Shown here: positions 51,345 to 59,758 of the stretch, one piece after another | Layout: every line of letters starts with the position of its first letter | Numbering within the stretch: position 1 is the first letter of the stretch | Assembly (NCBI RefSeq): GCF_002223055.1 | Contig: NZ_NKFL01000006.1 | Location: forward strand, 124,001-188,000 | Direction of reading: 5' to 3' | From: Burkholderia sp. HI2500 | Lineage (GTDB): Bacteria > Pseudomonadota > Gammaproteobacteria > Burkholderiales > Burkholderiaceae | Length of the DNA stretch: 64,000 bases | Notes under the pieces: generated by a model | Told to the model about the DNA's origin: nothing | Seen by the model: the letters and a program-made list of their open reading frames with translations, nothing else | Database searches by the model: none | Made by a program: the position numbers and the translations under genes

Positions 51345-53759
51345 GTGGCTGACGACGTTTCGGTGCGCCGGCACGTGCTGCACGGCGCCGGCCGCTGGCT
51401 GCATCGCTGGCAGAACTGGATCGCCGGCGTGCTGCTCGTGTTCGGCGCGCTGGCCGCGTGCCGGCTGTGGCCGCATCCGCCGCTGCGCGACTGGAAGCCG
51501 TCGTCGGTCGCGGTAACCGACGCACAGGGCCACTTGCTGCGGCTCACGCTCGCGAAGGACGATCGCTACCGGCTGTGGGTGCCGCTCGACCGGATGTCGC
51601 CGCAGCTCGTCGAAGCCGTGATGCTGCACGAGGACCGCTGGTTCTGGTGGCATCCCGGCTTCAACCCGTACGGGCTCGCACGCGGCGCGTGGATCACGTA
51701 TGTGCGCGGCGGCGATCCGCAGGGCGGCTCGACGCTGACGATGCAGCTCGCGCGCTCGCTGTGGCGGCTGAACACGCGCACACCGACCGGCAAGCTCGAG
51801 CAGGTGGCGCGCGCGGTGCAGCTCGAACTGTTCTATTCGAAACGGCAGATCCTCGAAGCGTATCTGAACGATGCGCCGTACGGCCGCAACGTCGAAGGCG
51901 CGGGCACCGCGAGCGTCGTCTATTTCGACCGGATGCCCGACGCGCTGACGCTGCCCGAGGCGCTCGCGCTCGCGGTGATTCCACAGGACCCGGCGCGACG
52001 GGTGCGCGGCGGGCAGGATGAAATCAACCGCGCGCTGGCCGTGTCGCGCAACCGGCTGTATGCGCGCTGGCTGACGAAGCATCCGGGCGATGCGTCGCTC
52101 AAGCCGCTGTTTGCGTTGCCGCTTGCAATGCGGTCGCTGTCCGCGCTTCCGTTCGATGCGCCGCATGCGGTCGACCAGGCACTCGCCGCACGCAGCGCGT
52201 GGCGAACGTCCTCGAGTGCGACGGCGAACGACAGCGACGCCGATGCGCGGCTCGTGACGACGCTCGATCTCGACCTTCAACGCACACTCGAACGGCAGAT
52301 CGCACGCTATGTCGCGCGCAACGACACGCGCGGCGTGCGCAACGCGGCGGCGATCCTCGTCGATACGCGCGACATGGGCGTGAAGGCGCTCGTCGGTTCC
52401 GCGAACTTCTTCGACCGCACGATCGACGGGCAGGTGAACGGCACGCTTGCGCGGCGCTCGCCGGGATCGACGCTCAAGCCGTTCATCTATGCGCTCGGTT
52501 TCGACCAGGGCGTGCTGCATCCGCAGACCGTGCTGCGCGACGTGCCGACCGCATTCGGCCCGTATGCGCCGGAGAATTTCGACGGTCATTTCCTCGGGCC
52601 GATCACCGCGACCGATGCACTGAACCGCAGCCGCAACGTGCCGGCCGTGTGGGTCGCGTCGCAGCTCAAGTCGCCCGATCTGTACCGGTTCCTGCAGGAA
52701 GCCGGCGTGCGCCGGCTCGCAAGCGCGCAGCACTACGGGCTCGCGCTGGTGCTCGGCGGCGGCGAAGTGACGATGCAGGATCTCGCGGCGCTCTACGCGA
52801 TGCTCGCGAATCGCGGCGAGTTCCGGCCGCTGCGGCTGCGCGCGGACGAGCCGGCGCTGCCTGGCAAGCGCCTGCTGAGCGCCGAGGCGAGCTACATGAC
52901 GATGGACATGCTGCGCCAGCATCTGCGCCCTGACGAGACGAGCGGCGCGCAGCCGTCGAGCGTGCCTGTCTACTGGAAGACCGGCACGTCATGGTCGTTC
53001 CGCGATGCGTGGACGGCCGGCGTGTTCGGCCCGTACGTGCTGGTCGTGTGGGTCGGCAACTTCGACAACTCGACCAATACGGCGTTCGTCGGCGTCGACG
53101 CGGCCGCGCCGCTGTTCTTTCAGGTTGTCGATGCGCTGAATGCCGAGCGCACGCTCGTCGAGCCGCCGCGCGCGATGCCGCCGAAGCTGAAGCGCGTGCG
53201 GATCTGCCTCGCGAGCGGCGACTTGCCGAACGAGTGGTGCCCGCAGCAGGGCTGGACGTGGTTCATTCCGGGCACGTCGCCGATTCGCGTGAGCACCGTG
53301 CATCGGCCGGTCGTGATCGACGAGGCGACGGGGAAGGCCGCGTGCCCGCCGTACGATGGCAAGCGCACGCATGCGGCGATCTTCGAGTTCTGGCCGTCGG
53401 ATCTGCAGCAGGTGTTCGTGCAGGCAGGCATTCCGCGCCGACGGCCGCCCCAGAATGCGGACTGTCGCGACGCGGGGCAGGTCGAGGGTGATCCGCCGCG
53501 CATCACGTCGCCGCTGCGCGGGAGTACGTATGCGATGCGTGTGAAGAGTACGGAGGAGACGCGCATCGCATTCAACGCGACCGCAGATGCGAGTGCGCAC
53601 GCGCTGTACTGGTTCGTCAACGATGTGTTCGTCGGGCGCGGTGTGCCGGGCGATGCGCTGTTCTGGCAGCCGCGGACGGCCGGCAGTTATACGGTGCGGG
53701 TGGTTGACGATCACGGGCGCAGCGATCAGCGGCCGTTGGCGGTGGGGTTGGAGCAGTAG
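51345..53759 (+). CDS. pbpC: Penicillin-binding protein 1C
   Basis: The 804-residue bifunctional enzyme has an N-terminal membrane anchor (about 25-42) and a GT51 glycosyltransferase domain with the catalytic Glu96 in LHEDRWFWWHPGF and GGSTLTMQLARS. The transpeptidase domain follows, with SxxK in GSTLKPF (Ser near 375), SxN in RSRNVPA and KTG in YWKTGTSW (Lys545). A C-terminal BiPBP_C beta domain completes it. PbpC is linked genetically to alpha-2-macroglobulin and is proposed to repair peptidoglycan where the protease trap is needed. GTG 51345 is the start, with GAGGAG upstream. Confidence 0.93.
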   Translation: MADDVSVRRHVLHGAGRWLHRWQNWIAGVLLVFGALAACRLWPHPPLRDWKPSSVAVTDAQGHLLRLTLAKDDRYRLWVPLDRMSPQLVEAVMLHEDRWFWWHPGFNPYGLARGAWITYVRGGDPQGGSTLTMQLARSLWRLNTRTPTGKLEQVARAVQLELFYSKRQILEAYLNDAPYGRNVEGAGTASVVYFDRMPDALTLPEALALAVIPQDPARRVRGGQDEINRALAVSRNRLYARWLTKHPGDASLKPLFALPLAMRSLSALPFDAPHAVDQALAARSAWRTSSSATANDSDADARLVTTLDLDLQRTLERQIARYVARNDTRGVRNAAAILVDTRDMGVKALVGSANFFDRTIDGQVNGTLARRSPGSTLKPFIYALGFDQGVLHPQTVLRDVPTAFGPYAPENFDGHFLGPITATDALNRSRNVPAVWVASQLKSPDLYRFLQEAGVRRLASAQHYGLALVLGGGEVTMQDLAALYAMLANRGEFRPLRLRADEPALPGKRLLSAEASYMTMDMLRQHLRPDETSGAQPSSVPVYWKTGTSWSFRDAWTAGVFGPYVLVVWVGNFDNSTNTAFVGVDAAAPLFFQVVDALNAERTLVEPPRAMPPKLKRVRICLASGDLPNEWCPQQGWTWFIPGTSPIRVSTVHRPVVIDEATGKAACPPYDGKRTHAAIFEFWPSDLQQVFVQAGIPRRRPPQNADCRDAGQVEGDPPRITSPLRGSTYAMRVKSTEETRIAFNATADASAHALYWFVNDVFVGRGVPGDALFWQPRTAGSYTVRVVDDHGRSDQRPLAVGLEQ

Positions 53760-53899
53760 GCGTTGCGTGGCTGTCGCCCGGGTTGCTGTCGGGTGACTGC
53801 GTCGACCTGTTCTGTGCTTGGAGGATTTCCGCAGACATGGGGCAGGCTGTCGGCATTCGGCCGGCGTCATCGTTCGACAACAGTGCAACGAGAAATGAC

Positions 53900-54193
53900 A
53901 TGATTGCAATCGATGTCGCGTGGAAACACGCTTTCGAGACAGAGCCGGTCCGGCTCGTTTCGGTGCTGGATCGGGATCGCTATGAGGTGCGCAAGCTCGA
54001 ATTCTTTCGCGACGGCCAGGTGGGATTTGCCGACGATGCGAGGTCGTCGCATGGAACGGAGCTTGGAACGGTTCCCGTGCCGTCGCTGGTCGAGATCAAC
54101 GCCGATCCTGAATTCGATGGAAGAGAGATCACGCTGGAAGATTTCGAAACGCTATGGTCGCGCCATGTGACACGTATCGATCGCGTCGACTGA
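53900..54193 (+). CDS. DUF6881-type small protein
   Basis: The 97-residue soluble protein has the pattern IDVAWKHAFETEPVRLVSVLD, DRYEVRKLEFFRDGQVGFAD, then PSLVEINADPEFDGREITLEDFETLW. I associate this with the DUF6881 family, whose role is unknown and whose members often sit beside toxin or immunity genes. I start at ATG 53900, following ACGAGAAATGAC; the frame is open from 53783 without good starts. Overall GC is lower than in the pbpC gene upstream. An orphan-immunity role is possible but not shown. Confidence 0.7.
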   Translation: MIAIDVAWKHAFETEPVRLVSVLDRDRYEVRKLEFFRDGQVGFADDARSSHGTELGTVPVPSLVEINADPEFDGREITLEDFETLWSRHVTRIDRVD

Positions 54194-54280
54194 GTGTGCG
54201 GCGTTGGGCGGCAATCAGTCGCTCGACATCAGCGCGTAGATTGTCGGCCCGATAACGAGAGTGTCGAACGTCATCGTCCG

Positions 54281-54299
54281 CCGATATCGGCGATATCGG
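54281..54299. promoter_or_regulatory. 19-bp palindrome CCGATATCG-G-CGATATCGG
   Basis: The site has perfect 9-bp arms about one central base, made of two tandem CGATATCG units. It lies 50-68 bases upstream of the hypothetical gene at 54349. It has the look of an operator for a dimer or pair of dimers. Confidence 0.5.
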
Positions 54300-54348
54300 A
54301 ACCTGGGAAGCTGTTGCTGATCCATGCAGTCCACTTATGCGATGCCTT

Positions 54349-55158
54349 ATGGACAAGAAAGCAAGAAACATCCTGGTCAGAACCTACTGGAGCAGCAAGG
54401 GATGGGTCGACAAAAAGGACAGGAACATCAGCGACGCCGATCTTGCCTATGCAAAGGAACAAGGCGTGATGTTTGCCCCCGTCACGCTGACGCACGACCA
54501 GAGCATTACGGCGATCAAGGAAATTCTGCCGAAGGTTACGCAGGATGCCGTAGCCAGGGCATTTTTAAGCAGCCTCTCGACGCGGCGGCTGGAATGGCGT
54601 TCGGCGTTGGCTTCTTTCGTGTGCGCGCAACGATTGTCGCCGCCGCATGAATACGTACCGAAGGTGAGCGGATACGGGTACACGAACGGTGTCATCACGC
54701 ACACCACCTATCGCTGCGGCGTCTGCGATGGATCTCGGGAGTATGAAGCGGTGGACTTGAGCGTACTGAATTTCGAGCGCATCAAATGGGGCGGCGTGCG
54801 TCTCGGCGACCGGATGTATACCTTGCTCGATTTGCAGCAATTCCTGCGCGAAGAAATTTCGGAGCCCACGCAGGCCGACATCGACATTCTCAAGTCGATG
54901 CTTTCAGTGATCGCTCATAGCCAGCCAGGTGACTACCCGAGTGCGCTGAGGGACAACCTGGCGCCGGTCATCAAATCGTCGAAAAACGAGCGCGACGTGT
55001 TAATGGAAATTCTGGCTTGCGTTGATATTCTGCGACCGTCGTCTTACGACAGGCCCTCGCGAGGCAGGCACGATTGGCATTTCGTGGAGCACTGGCGCGG
55101 AGAGGACAAATACAACGAAGCGGCCGTGAAGCAGTATTTCGGCAAGTATCTCGATTGA
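54349..55158 (+). CDS. Hypothetical protein, 269 residues, with C-x-x-C motif
   Basis: The soluble protein begins with a basic segment (MDKKARNILVRTYWSSKGW). It has a possible metal-knuckle TYRCGVCDGSREY near residue 128 and an aromatic-rich C-terminus ending in RHDWHFVEHWRGEDKYN. No family is recognised. Codon use and GC content are lower than in flanking housekeeping genes, pointing to acquired DNA. ATG 54349 is used; ATG 54337 in frame is equally possible, and neither has a strong ribosome binding site. With the preceding DUF6881 gene it may form a small accessory pair. Confidence 0.6.
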   Translation: MDKKARNILVRTYWSSKGWVDKKDRNISDADLAYAKEQGVMFAPVTLTHDQSITAIKEILPKVTQDAVARAFLSSLSTRRLEWRSALASFVCAQRLSPPHEYVPKVSGYGYTNGVITHTTYRCGVCDGSREYEAVDLSVLNFERIKWGGVRLGDRMYTLLDLQQFLREEISEPTQADIDILKSMLSVIAHSQPGDYPSALRDNLAPVIKSSKNERDVLMEILACVDILRPSSYDRPSRGRHDWHFVEHWRGEDKYNEAAVKQYFGKYLD

Positions 55159-55398
55159 CAGGAGACCGCAACTTGCCCGGTTTGCAGGCCGGGTTGGCAG
55201 CACCGATTCAGCCTGCCTCGATTGCTGATTCCGCATATCGAAGCCAATGCTGGGTTCGGCCGAGTGGCGGCATTTCAAGAATGCTGCATGTCTCTTGCGG
55301 GGCGTCAGGCAACATCCATTGCAATCGCCAACGCGCCTTTTCTTCTTCTCTTCCGGCGCTTGCCGTAGCCGCTGGCGCGTAACGCCCCGCCCACCCCA

Positions 55399-55737
55399 TC
55401 ACCCATCATCCGCCTTCGCCTGCAGCCCCTTCAACCCCTGAATCACGACCAGCAGCGCGCGCCCATGCTCATCCGACCCGTCCCACGCGTCGACGATCGC
55501 GTCGCGCAGCAGGTCGTTGTACTGGCGGCGCGACGGCCCGGTGTCGACACCATAGAAACTGCATAGCTTATTGAATGGCGCGCTGCGGCGCAGCCGGTGC
55601 CCGTTCGACAGCCTCAGGCGCGATACGGTCGGCTGGCTGACCCCGGAGAGTCGCGCAATTTCGCTGGACGAGCGTGTATCTGCCATCAGGCGGCGCAACA
55701 GGTCTTGAACGGGAAAATCTTGGTCCGGGGCTTCCAT
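55399..55737 (-). CDS. Helix-turn-helix DNA-binding protein, probably from a leaderless mRNA
   Basis: The 112-residue protein has a helix-turn-helix at about residues 23-45 (SSSEIARLSGVSQPTVSRLR) of the Cro/LacI-like type. A basic segment (NGHRLRRS) follows, then a helical C-terminal part with DAWDGSDEHGRALLVVIQGL. It has no recognised effector domain. It is divergent from the 299-residue unknown protein, 79 bases away, which it probably regulates. The ATG lies exactly where transcription should start from a TATAAT box seven bases upstream, so there is no room for a ribosome binding site. Confidence 0.75.
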   Translation of the reverse strand: MEAPDQDFPVQDLLRRLMADTRSSSEIARLSGVSQPTVSRLRLSNGHRLRRSAPFNKLCSFYGVDTGPSRRQYNDLLRDAIVDAWDGSDEHGRALLVVIQGLKGLQAKADDG

Positions 55738-55773
55738 GCGATGCATTATACCTATACAGTTACGGCTGTTGAA
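55738..55773 (-). promoter_or_regulatory. Promoter of the HTH gene, leaderless geometry
   Basis: On the minus strand, a perfect -10 box TATAAT (55750-55745) lies 17 bases after TTCAAC (55773-55768), a partial -35 box. The spacer GCATCGC of seven bases then leads directly to the ATG at 55737. A transcript starting at the usual distance would begin at or next to the A of the start codon. Confidence 0.6.
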
Positions 55774-55816
55774 TGGGCTTGCTGTCACCAGCGAGGCTGT
55801 ATCCCCGAGAAAGTTG

Positions 55817-56716
55817 ATGACACTGAAACACCTCCCACCCACGTTCTGCTGGACCAAGATCGGTACCGAGTCCGGCGAGGATTTGCCGACCGTCGTGCTC
55901 CGCAAGGAATGGGAGCGCCGGCTCGGGGGCGGGCGTTTTCTGTGGGGCATCAACCAGCCGCTCGGCAGCAGCGCGCAAGTCGCCGCGCATCGCACGGGCT
56001 CGCTGCTCGCGCTGTTTTCTCCGGTCGCATCGCGCCCGCGCGCGGGCGAGCGGAAAGACATGCTGCTGTGGAACGCATGGGTCGACGCAAGCGGGCAGGT
56101 GCGCCCGTTGCCGCCGCACACGTTCATCGCCAGTCGCTCGACCCTGCCGTCGGGCCGGCGCCGCGAACAGCACTACGCGCTCGTGTGCGCGTCGTCCACC
56201 GCGCTGACGGTCGGCACGCAATTGCGCGTGTTTCCCGATCACCTGCGCAGCGTGAGCACCGGCCAGCCGCTCGGCGCCGCACAGGGCGCGGCCGTGGTCG
56301 ATTGCGTCGGGCGGGCGAAGGAGCAGACGGGCAAGAGCTATCCGCTCGCGCTGTCGGTCGAGCTCGAAGCACCGTATTTCGTGCGGCTCGCACAACCGTG
56401 CGTGCTGAAGGCACGCGATCTCGCGGAAGTGAACAAGGCCACGCGCGCGGGTGATTTCGATCGCTTCGTCGAGCTCGTCGCGCGCTTGCGCGGCCGTTCG
56501 CCGACGGACGCCGTGCGCGGCGTCACGCGTGATCTGTTCGATGTGCCGCCGATCGAAACGGCCGCCGCGTATGTTGCGCCCACGCACGCGGCGCGATTGC
56601 GCAACCGGCCGGCGGCCGAGCATCCGCGTGATCTCACCGGCGACCTGTTCGACCTGTCGCCGGGTGAAGCGGCCGCGTTCGCGGGCCTTGCGCATCCCCG
56701 TATCGGGCGCGCGTGA
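55817..56716 (+). CDS. Unknown protein with two C-terminal DLFD repeats
   Basis: The 299-residue protein has no signal or membrane segment and starts MTLKHLPPTFCWTKIGTESG. A basic central region includes STLPSGRRREQHYALVC. The C-terminus holds two related 23-residue repeats, RDLFDVPPIETAAAYVAPTH (238-257) and GDLFDLSPGEAAAFAGLAHP (275-294), each ending in a run of Ala and a basic residue. Such short repeated linear motifs often bind a partner protein. ATG 55817 follows GAGAAAG. It is divergent from the helix-turn-helix gene. I recognise no family and infer a regulator-effector pair. Confidence 0.6.
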   Translation: MTLKHLPPTFCWTKIGTESGEDLPTVVLRKEWERRLGGGRFLWGINQPLGSSAQVAAHRTGSLLALFSPVASRPRAGERKDMLLWNAWVDASGQVRPLPPHTFIASRSTLPSGRRREQHYALVCASSTALTVGTQLRVFPDHLRSVSTGQPLGAAQGAAVVDCVGRAKEQTGKSYPLALSVELEAPYFVRLAQPCVLKARDLAEVNKATRAGDFDRFVELVARLRGRSPTDAVRGVTRDLFDVPPIETAAAYVAPTHAARLRNRPAAEHPRDLTGDLFDLSPGEAAAFAGLAHPRIGRA

Positions 56717-56923
56717 CGAAACGCGCGCAGCAGATCGCGCAAGAATTTGTTGCAATCTCGCCATAGCGGAGCGGCGAGCGCAGAGAGACAATCGGCACGA
56801 AGCGCGCTGCGCGGCGGCCGATGCGTCGAACCTCGATGGGTCGTGGTTCACGCCGCCGACATGCGCACCACGCACACTGAGCGTCGGCGTGCTTCACACT
56901 GCAACCCTGAGGGAGAAGTGTCG

Positions 56924-57154
56924 ATGTCGACCCACATCTGTTCGCGGGAAGCCCGGGCCGCGCAGCGCTTCGTCGAAGCCACGCGCAACGTCGATCAGGC
57001 GTTTCGCGCCGTGCGCGGCGAAAGCGACGACGACGTTTCGTCGGCGGAATACGCACTTGCGATGTCGCGCCTCGATCGTGCGCTCGACGAGCTGGCGCGT
57101 GCGCAGGAATTTTTCGATCGCGTCGTCAGCGCCGACACAGCGCACGACAACTGA
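56924..57154 (+). CDS. Small hypothetical helical protein
   Basis: The 76-residue protein has a very good ribosome binding site (GGGAGAAG, five bases before ATG 56924). It is predicted to be almost entirely helical (REARAAQRFVEATRNVDQAF and SSAEYALAMSRLDRALDELA), with one cysteine near the start. Family is not recognised; the size and charge suggest a small helical-hairpin protein. A hairpin terminator follows 18 bases downstream. Its codon use is Burkholderia-like. Confidence 0.7.
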   Translation: MSTHICSREARAAQRFVEATRNVDQAFRAVRGESDDDVSSAEYALAMSRLDRALDELARAQEFFDRVVSADTAHDN

Positions 57155-57172
57155 TCGAGCCGCATCAACGTT

Positions 57173-57196
57173 AAAGCGCGTCGGGCGACGCGCTTT
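57173..57196 (+). terminator. Terminator hairpin after small helical protein
   Basis: AAAGCGCGTC-GGGC-GACGCGCTTT is a perfect 10-bp stem with a 4-base loop, followed by CATTATCTT. It lies shortly after the stop at 57154. A second dyad, TGCCGGG-N7-CCCGGCA (57205-57225), follows. It may serve the convergent aldo/keto reductase gene on the other strand. Confidence 0.7.
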
Positions 57197-57251
57197 CATT
57201 ATCTTGCCGGGCATCGCTCCCGGCATGTCATTCAGTCATCCCGTTCCGACT

Positions 57252-58259
57252 TCAAACCTTGCGGCCTTCTACCGGATAGCCGGGATCGGTATAGCCGTGC
57301 GTCGAGGCATGCCCGGGCGGCACGAGCGAATCGACGAACCGTTCGTCGTCCGGGCCGAGTGCGAGCTTCAGCGCATCGACGTAGCTGTCCCAGTGTGCTT
57401 CGGTGCGCGGCCCCGCGATCGTCGAGCTGACGATGCGGTTCTTCATGACCCACGCGAGCGCGAACGCAACCGACGTCGTGCCGCGCGCGGCGGCATGCGC
57501 GGCCACCTGCTGCGCGATGTGCAACGATTCGGGGCGCCATTCCGTTTGCTGGATGCGACGGTCGCCGCGGCCCGCGCGCGAATCGGCGGGCGGCTGCGCA
57601 TCGACTGCATATTTGCCGGTCAGTACGCCGCGCGCGAGCGGGCTGTACGGCACGACGCCGATCCCGTAATGCGCGGCGGCCGGAAGCTGTTCGACCTCGG
57701 CCGTGCGATCGACGAGGTTGTACAGCGGTTCGCTCGCGACCGGGCGATCGATGCCAAGCTGGTCCGCGAGCCGCACGATCTCGGCGATGCGCCAGCCCTT
57801 GAAGTTCGACAGCCCGAAGTAGCGCACCTTGCCTTGCCGGATCAGGTCGGCGATCGCGCGCATGCCTTCGTCGAGCGGCGCATCGGTCAGCGCGCGATGG
57901 AAATAGAGGATGTCGATGTAGTCGGTGCCGAGCCGCTTCAGGCTCGCGTCGACCGATTCGACGATCCAATTGCGCGACTGGCCCTGCCGGTTCGGCCCTG
58001 CGTCCGGCCCGGCCGGATAGCCGAACTTCGTCGCGACGACCCAGCTGTCGCGACGCGACGCAATCGCGCGGCCGACCACTTCTTCCGAGCGGCCGGCGTG
58101 ATAGACGTCGGCCGTGTCGATGAAGTTGATGCCCTGGTCGAACGCCTTGTCGATGATGCGCGCCGATGTCGCTTCGTCGGTTTCGCCGCCGAACATCATT
58201 GCACCGAGACACAGCGGCGACACCTTGAGCGCGCTGCGCCCGAGATAGCGGTAATCCAT
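57252..58259 (-). CDS. Aldo/keto reductase
   Basis: The 335-residue NADP-dependent TIM-barrel reductase starts MDYRYLGRSALKVSPLCLGA. The catalytic tetrad is visible as Asp in FIDTADVYHAG (near residue 52), Tyr in the same motif, Lys in VVATKFGYPAG (near 78) and His in DILYFHRALTD (near 120). The family resembles YajO/Tas-type general reductases of aldehydes and ketones. A carboxymuconolactone-decarboxylase-like gene lies 51 bases upstream and a LysR regulator further upstream, all on the same strand. Confidence 0.92.
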   Translation of the reverse strand: MDYRYLGRSALKVSPLCLGAMMFGGETDEATSARIIDKAFDQGINFIDTADVYHAGRSEEVVGRAIASRRDSWVVATKFGYPAGPDAGPNRQGQSRNWIVESVDASLKRLGTDYIDILYFHRALTDAPLDEGMRAIADLIRQGKVRYFGLSNFKGWRIAEIVRLADQLGIDRPVASEPLYNLVDRTAEVEQLPAAAHYGIGVVPYSPLARGVLTGKYAVDAQPPADSRAGRGDRRIQQTEWRPESLHIAQQVAAHAAARGTTSVAFALAWVMKNRIVSSTIAGPRTEAHWDSYVDALKLALGPDDERFVDSLVPPGHASTHGYTDPGYPVEGRKV

Positions 58260-58310
58260 GAAGGCTCCATGCGGGCGCGTGCCCGCCGGTTGAATGTAGG
58301 GATGCTGCGC

Positions 58311-58637
58311 TTACACGCCGGCTTCGTCGAACACGCGCTGCGCGATCGTCAGCGCCGAGCTTGCGGTCGGCCAGCCCGAGTAGAACGCGAGGTGCGTGAT
58401 CGCTTCGACCAGCTCGTCGCGCGTGAGGCCGTTGTCGAGCGCTTTCTTCAGGTGGAATGGAAGTTCGTTGACGCGATACAGCGACACGAGGCTCGCGACC
58501 GTGACGAGGCTGCGATCGCGCGGCGACAGGCCGGGGCGCTGCCAGACGTCGCCGAACAGCACGTTGTCGGTGTAGTCGGCGAGGGCGGGGGCGATGGCGC
58601 CGAACGCTTTGCGTGCGGCGGAAGTCGGTTCGGACAT
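58311..58637 (-). CDS. Carboxymuconolactone decarboxylase family protein
   Basis: The 108-residue all-helical protein has the CMD pattern LSPRDRSLVTVASLVSLYRV, ELPFHLKKALDNGLTRDELV and EAITHLAFYSGWPTASSALT. It lacks the C-x-x-C of AhpD, so it is not a thiol peroxidase partner. It is more likely a decarboxylase-fold protein of unknown substrate. GGAGCCCTCG precedes ATG 58637. It precedes the aldo/keto reductase in a probable operon. Confidence 0.9.
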   Translation of the reverse strand: MSEPTSAARKAFGAIAPALADYTDNVLFGDVWQRPGLSPRDRSLVTVASLVSLYRVNELPFHLKKALDNGLTRDELVEAITHLAFYSGWPTASSALTIAQRVFDEAGV

Positions 58638-58769
58638 CGAGGGCTCCGGGGAAGGTGGGGAACACCGTCGATGGTAGCCACCGATGCGTCTATCGATAAT
58701 CCCCGTCAATCCGCATGCACTTATCGACCCGATTCATGAATCGCGGCGCAGGTGCGGCGCAAAGCGGGC

Positions 58770-59663
58770 TCATGCGCGATAGCGCAGCGCCTCGACGATC
58801 ACCGCGAGCGCGCGCGACGACTGCCGCCGGCTCGCGTAGTACAGGTGATGACCGGGGAACGTCGGGCACCAGTCGGCAAGCACGCTGTCGAGGCGGCCGG
58901 CGTCGACATGCGGCGCCGCGAGTTCGGCGGGCACGTAGGCGAGCCCGTAGCCCGCGAGCGCCGCGTCGAGCGTTTCGTAGGTGCCGTTGAACGTGACCTG
59001 CCCGTCGACGCGCACCTGCAGCATCTCGTCCCCGCGCGCGAGCTCCCACGCGTACAGCGCGCCGTGCGTCGGCAGGCGCAGGTTGATGCAGTCGTGCGCG
59101 ACCAGATCCTGCGGCGACACGGGGCGCGCGCGTTCCGCGAAATACGCGGGCGCGCCGACGATCGCCATCTTCATGTCGGCCGAGATGCGCACGGCGATCA
59201 TGTCCTTCGCGACCTGGTCGCCGAGCCGCACGCCGACGTCGAAGCGCTCCGCGACGATGTCGGACAGCCCGTAGTCGTTCACGAACTCGACCTTCAGGTC
59301 GCGATAGTCGCGCAGGACCGGCGCGAGCTTCGGCCACAGCAGCGTGCGGATCACGAAGTCGGTCGCGTTGATGCGCACGGTGCCCGCGGGCTGGTCGCGC
59401 AGTTCCGCGAGCGCAGCCAGTTCGGCCTCGATTTCGTCGAAGCGCGGCGCGAGATTGAGCAGCAGGCGCTCGCCGGCTTCGGTCGGCGCGACGCTGCGTG
59501 TCGTGCGCGTGAGCAGCCGCACGCCGAGGCGGGTTTCGAGCGAGCGGATCGTATGGCTGAGCGCGGATTGCGAGACGCCGAGCTGCGCGGCCGCGCGCGT
59601 GAAGCTGCGCTCTCGCGCGACGGCGATGAAGGCGAGGAGATCCGCAAAGTTGTCGCGCGGCAT
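58770..59663 (-). CDS. LysR family transcriptional regulator
   Basis: The 297-residue regulator begins MPRDNFADLLAFIAVARERS. It has the helix-turn-helix AAQLGVSQSALSHTIRSLE (about residues 25-43) and a CrgA-type effector domain (FDVGVRLGDQVAKDMIAVRI). It lies upstream of the CMD and aldo/keto reductase genes on the same strand with a 132-base gap, so it may be a separate transcription unit controlling them. The promoter side faces the exported esterase gene. Confidence 0.9.
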   Translation of the reverse strand: MPRDNFADLLAFIAVARERSFTRAAAQLGVSQSALSHTIRSLETRLGVRLLTRTTRSVAPTEAGERLLLNLAPRFDEIEAELAALAELRDQPAGTVRINATDFVIRTLLWPKLAPVLRDYRDLKVEFVNDYGLSDIVAERFDVGVRLGDQVAKDMIAVRISADMKMAIVGAPAYFAERARPVSPQDLVAHDCINLRLPTHGALYAWELARGDEMLQVRVDGQVTFNGTYETLDAALAGYGLAYVPAELAAPHVDAGRLDSVLADWCPTFPGHHLYYASRRQSSRALAVIVEALRYRA

Positions 59664-59758
59664 GGAAGGTGTCGGGTGGTCGAGGCCCGCGCATCGTACC
59701 ACCGGGTTCGACGGGCCGCGTCGTGTCGCTGCGTCGTGTCGCGGCGATGCGGCGCGCG

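Noticed and set aside
46293..52922. A 2209-codon open frame on the minus strand opposite the alpha-2-macroglobulin and pbpC genes
   Set aside because: It is arginine- and histidine-rich, has no family pattern and mirrors the codon bias of the real genes on the plus strand; it is a GC-bias shadow.
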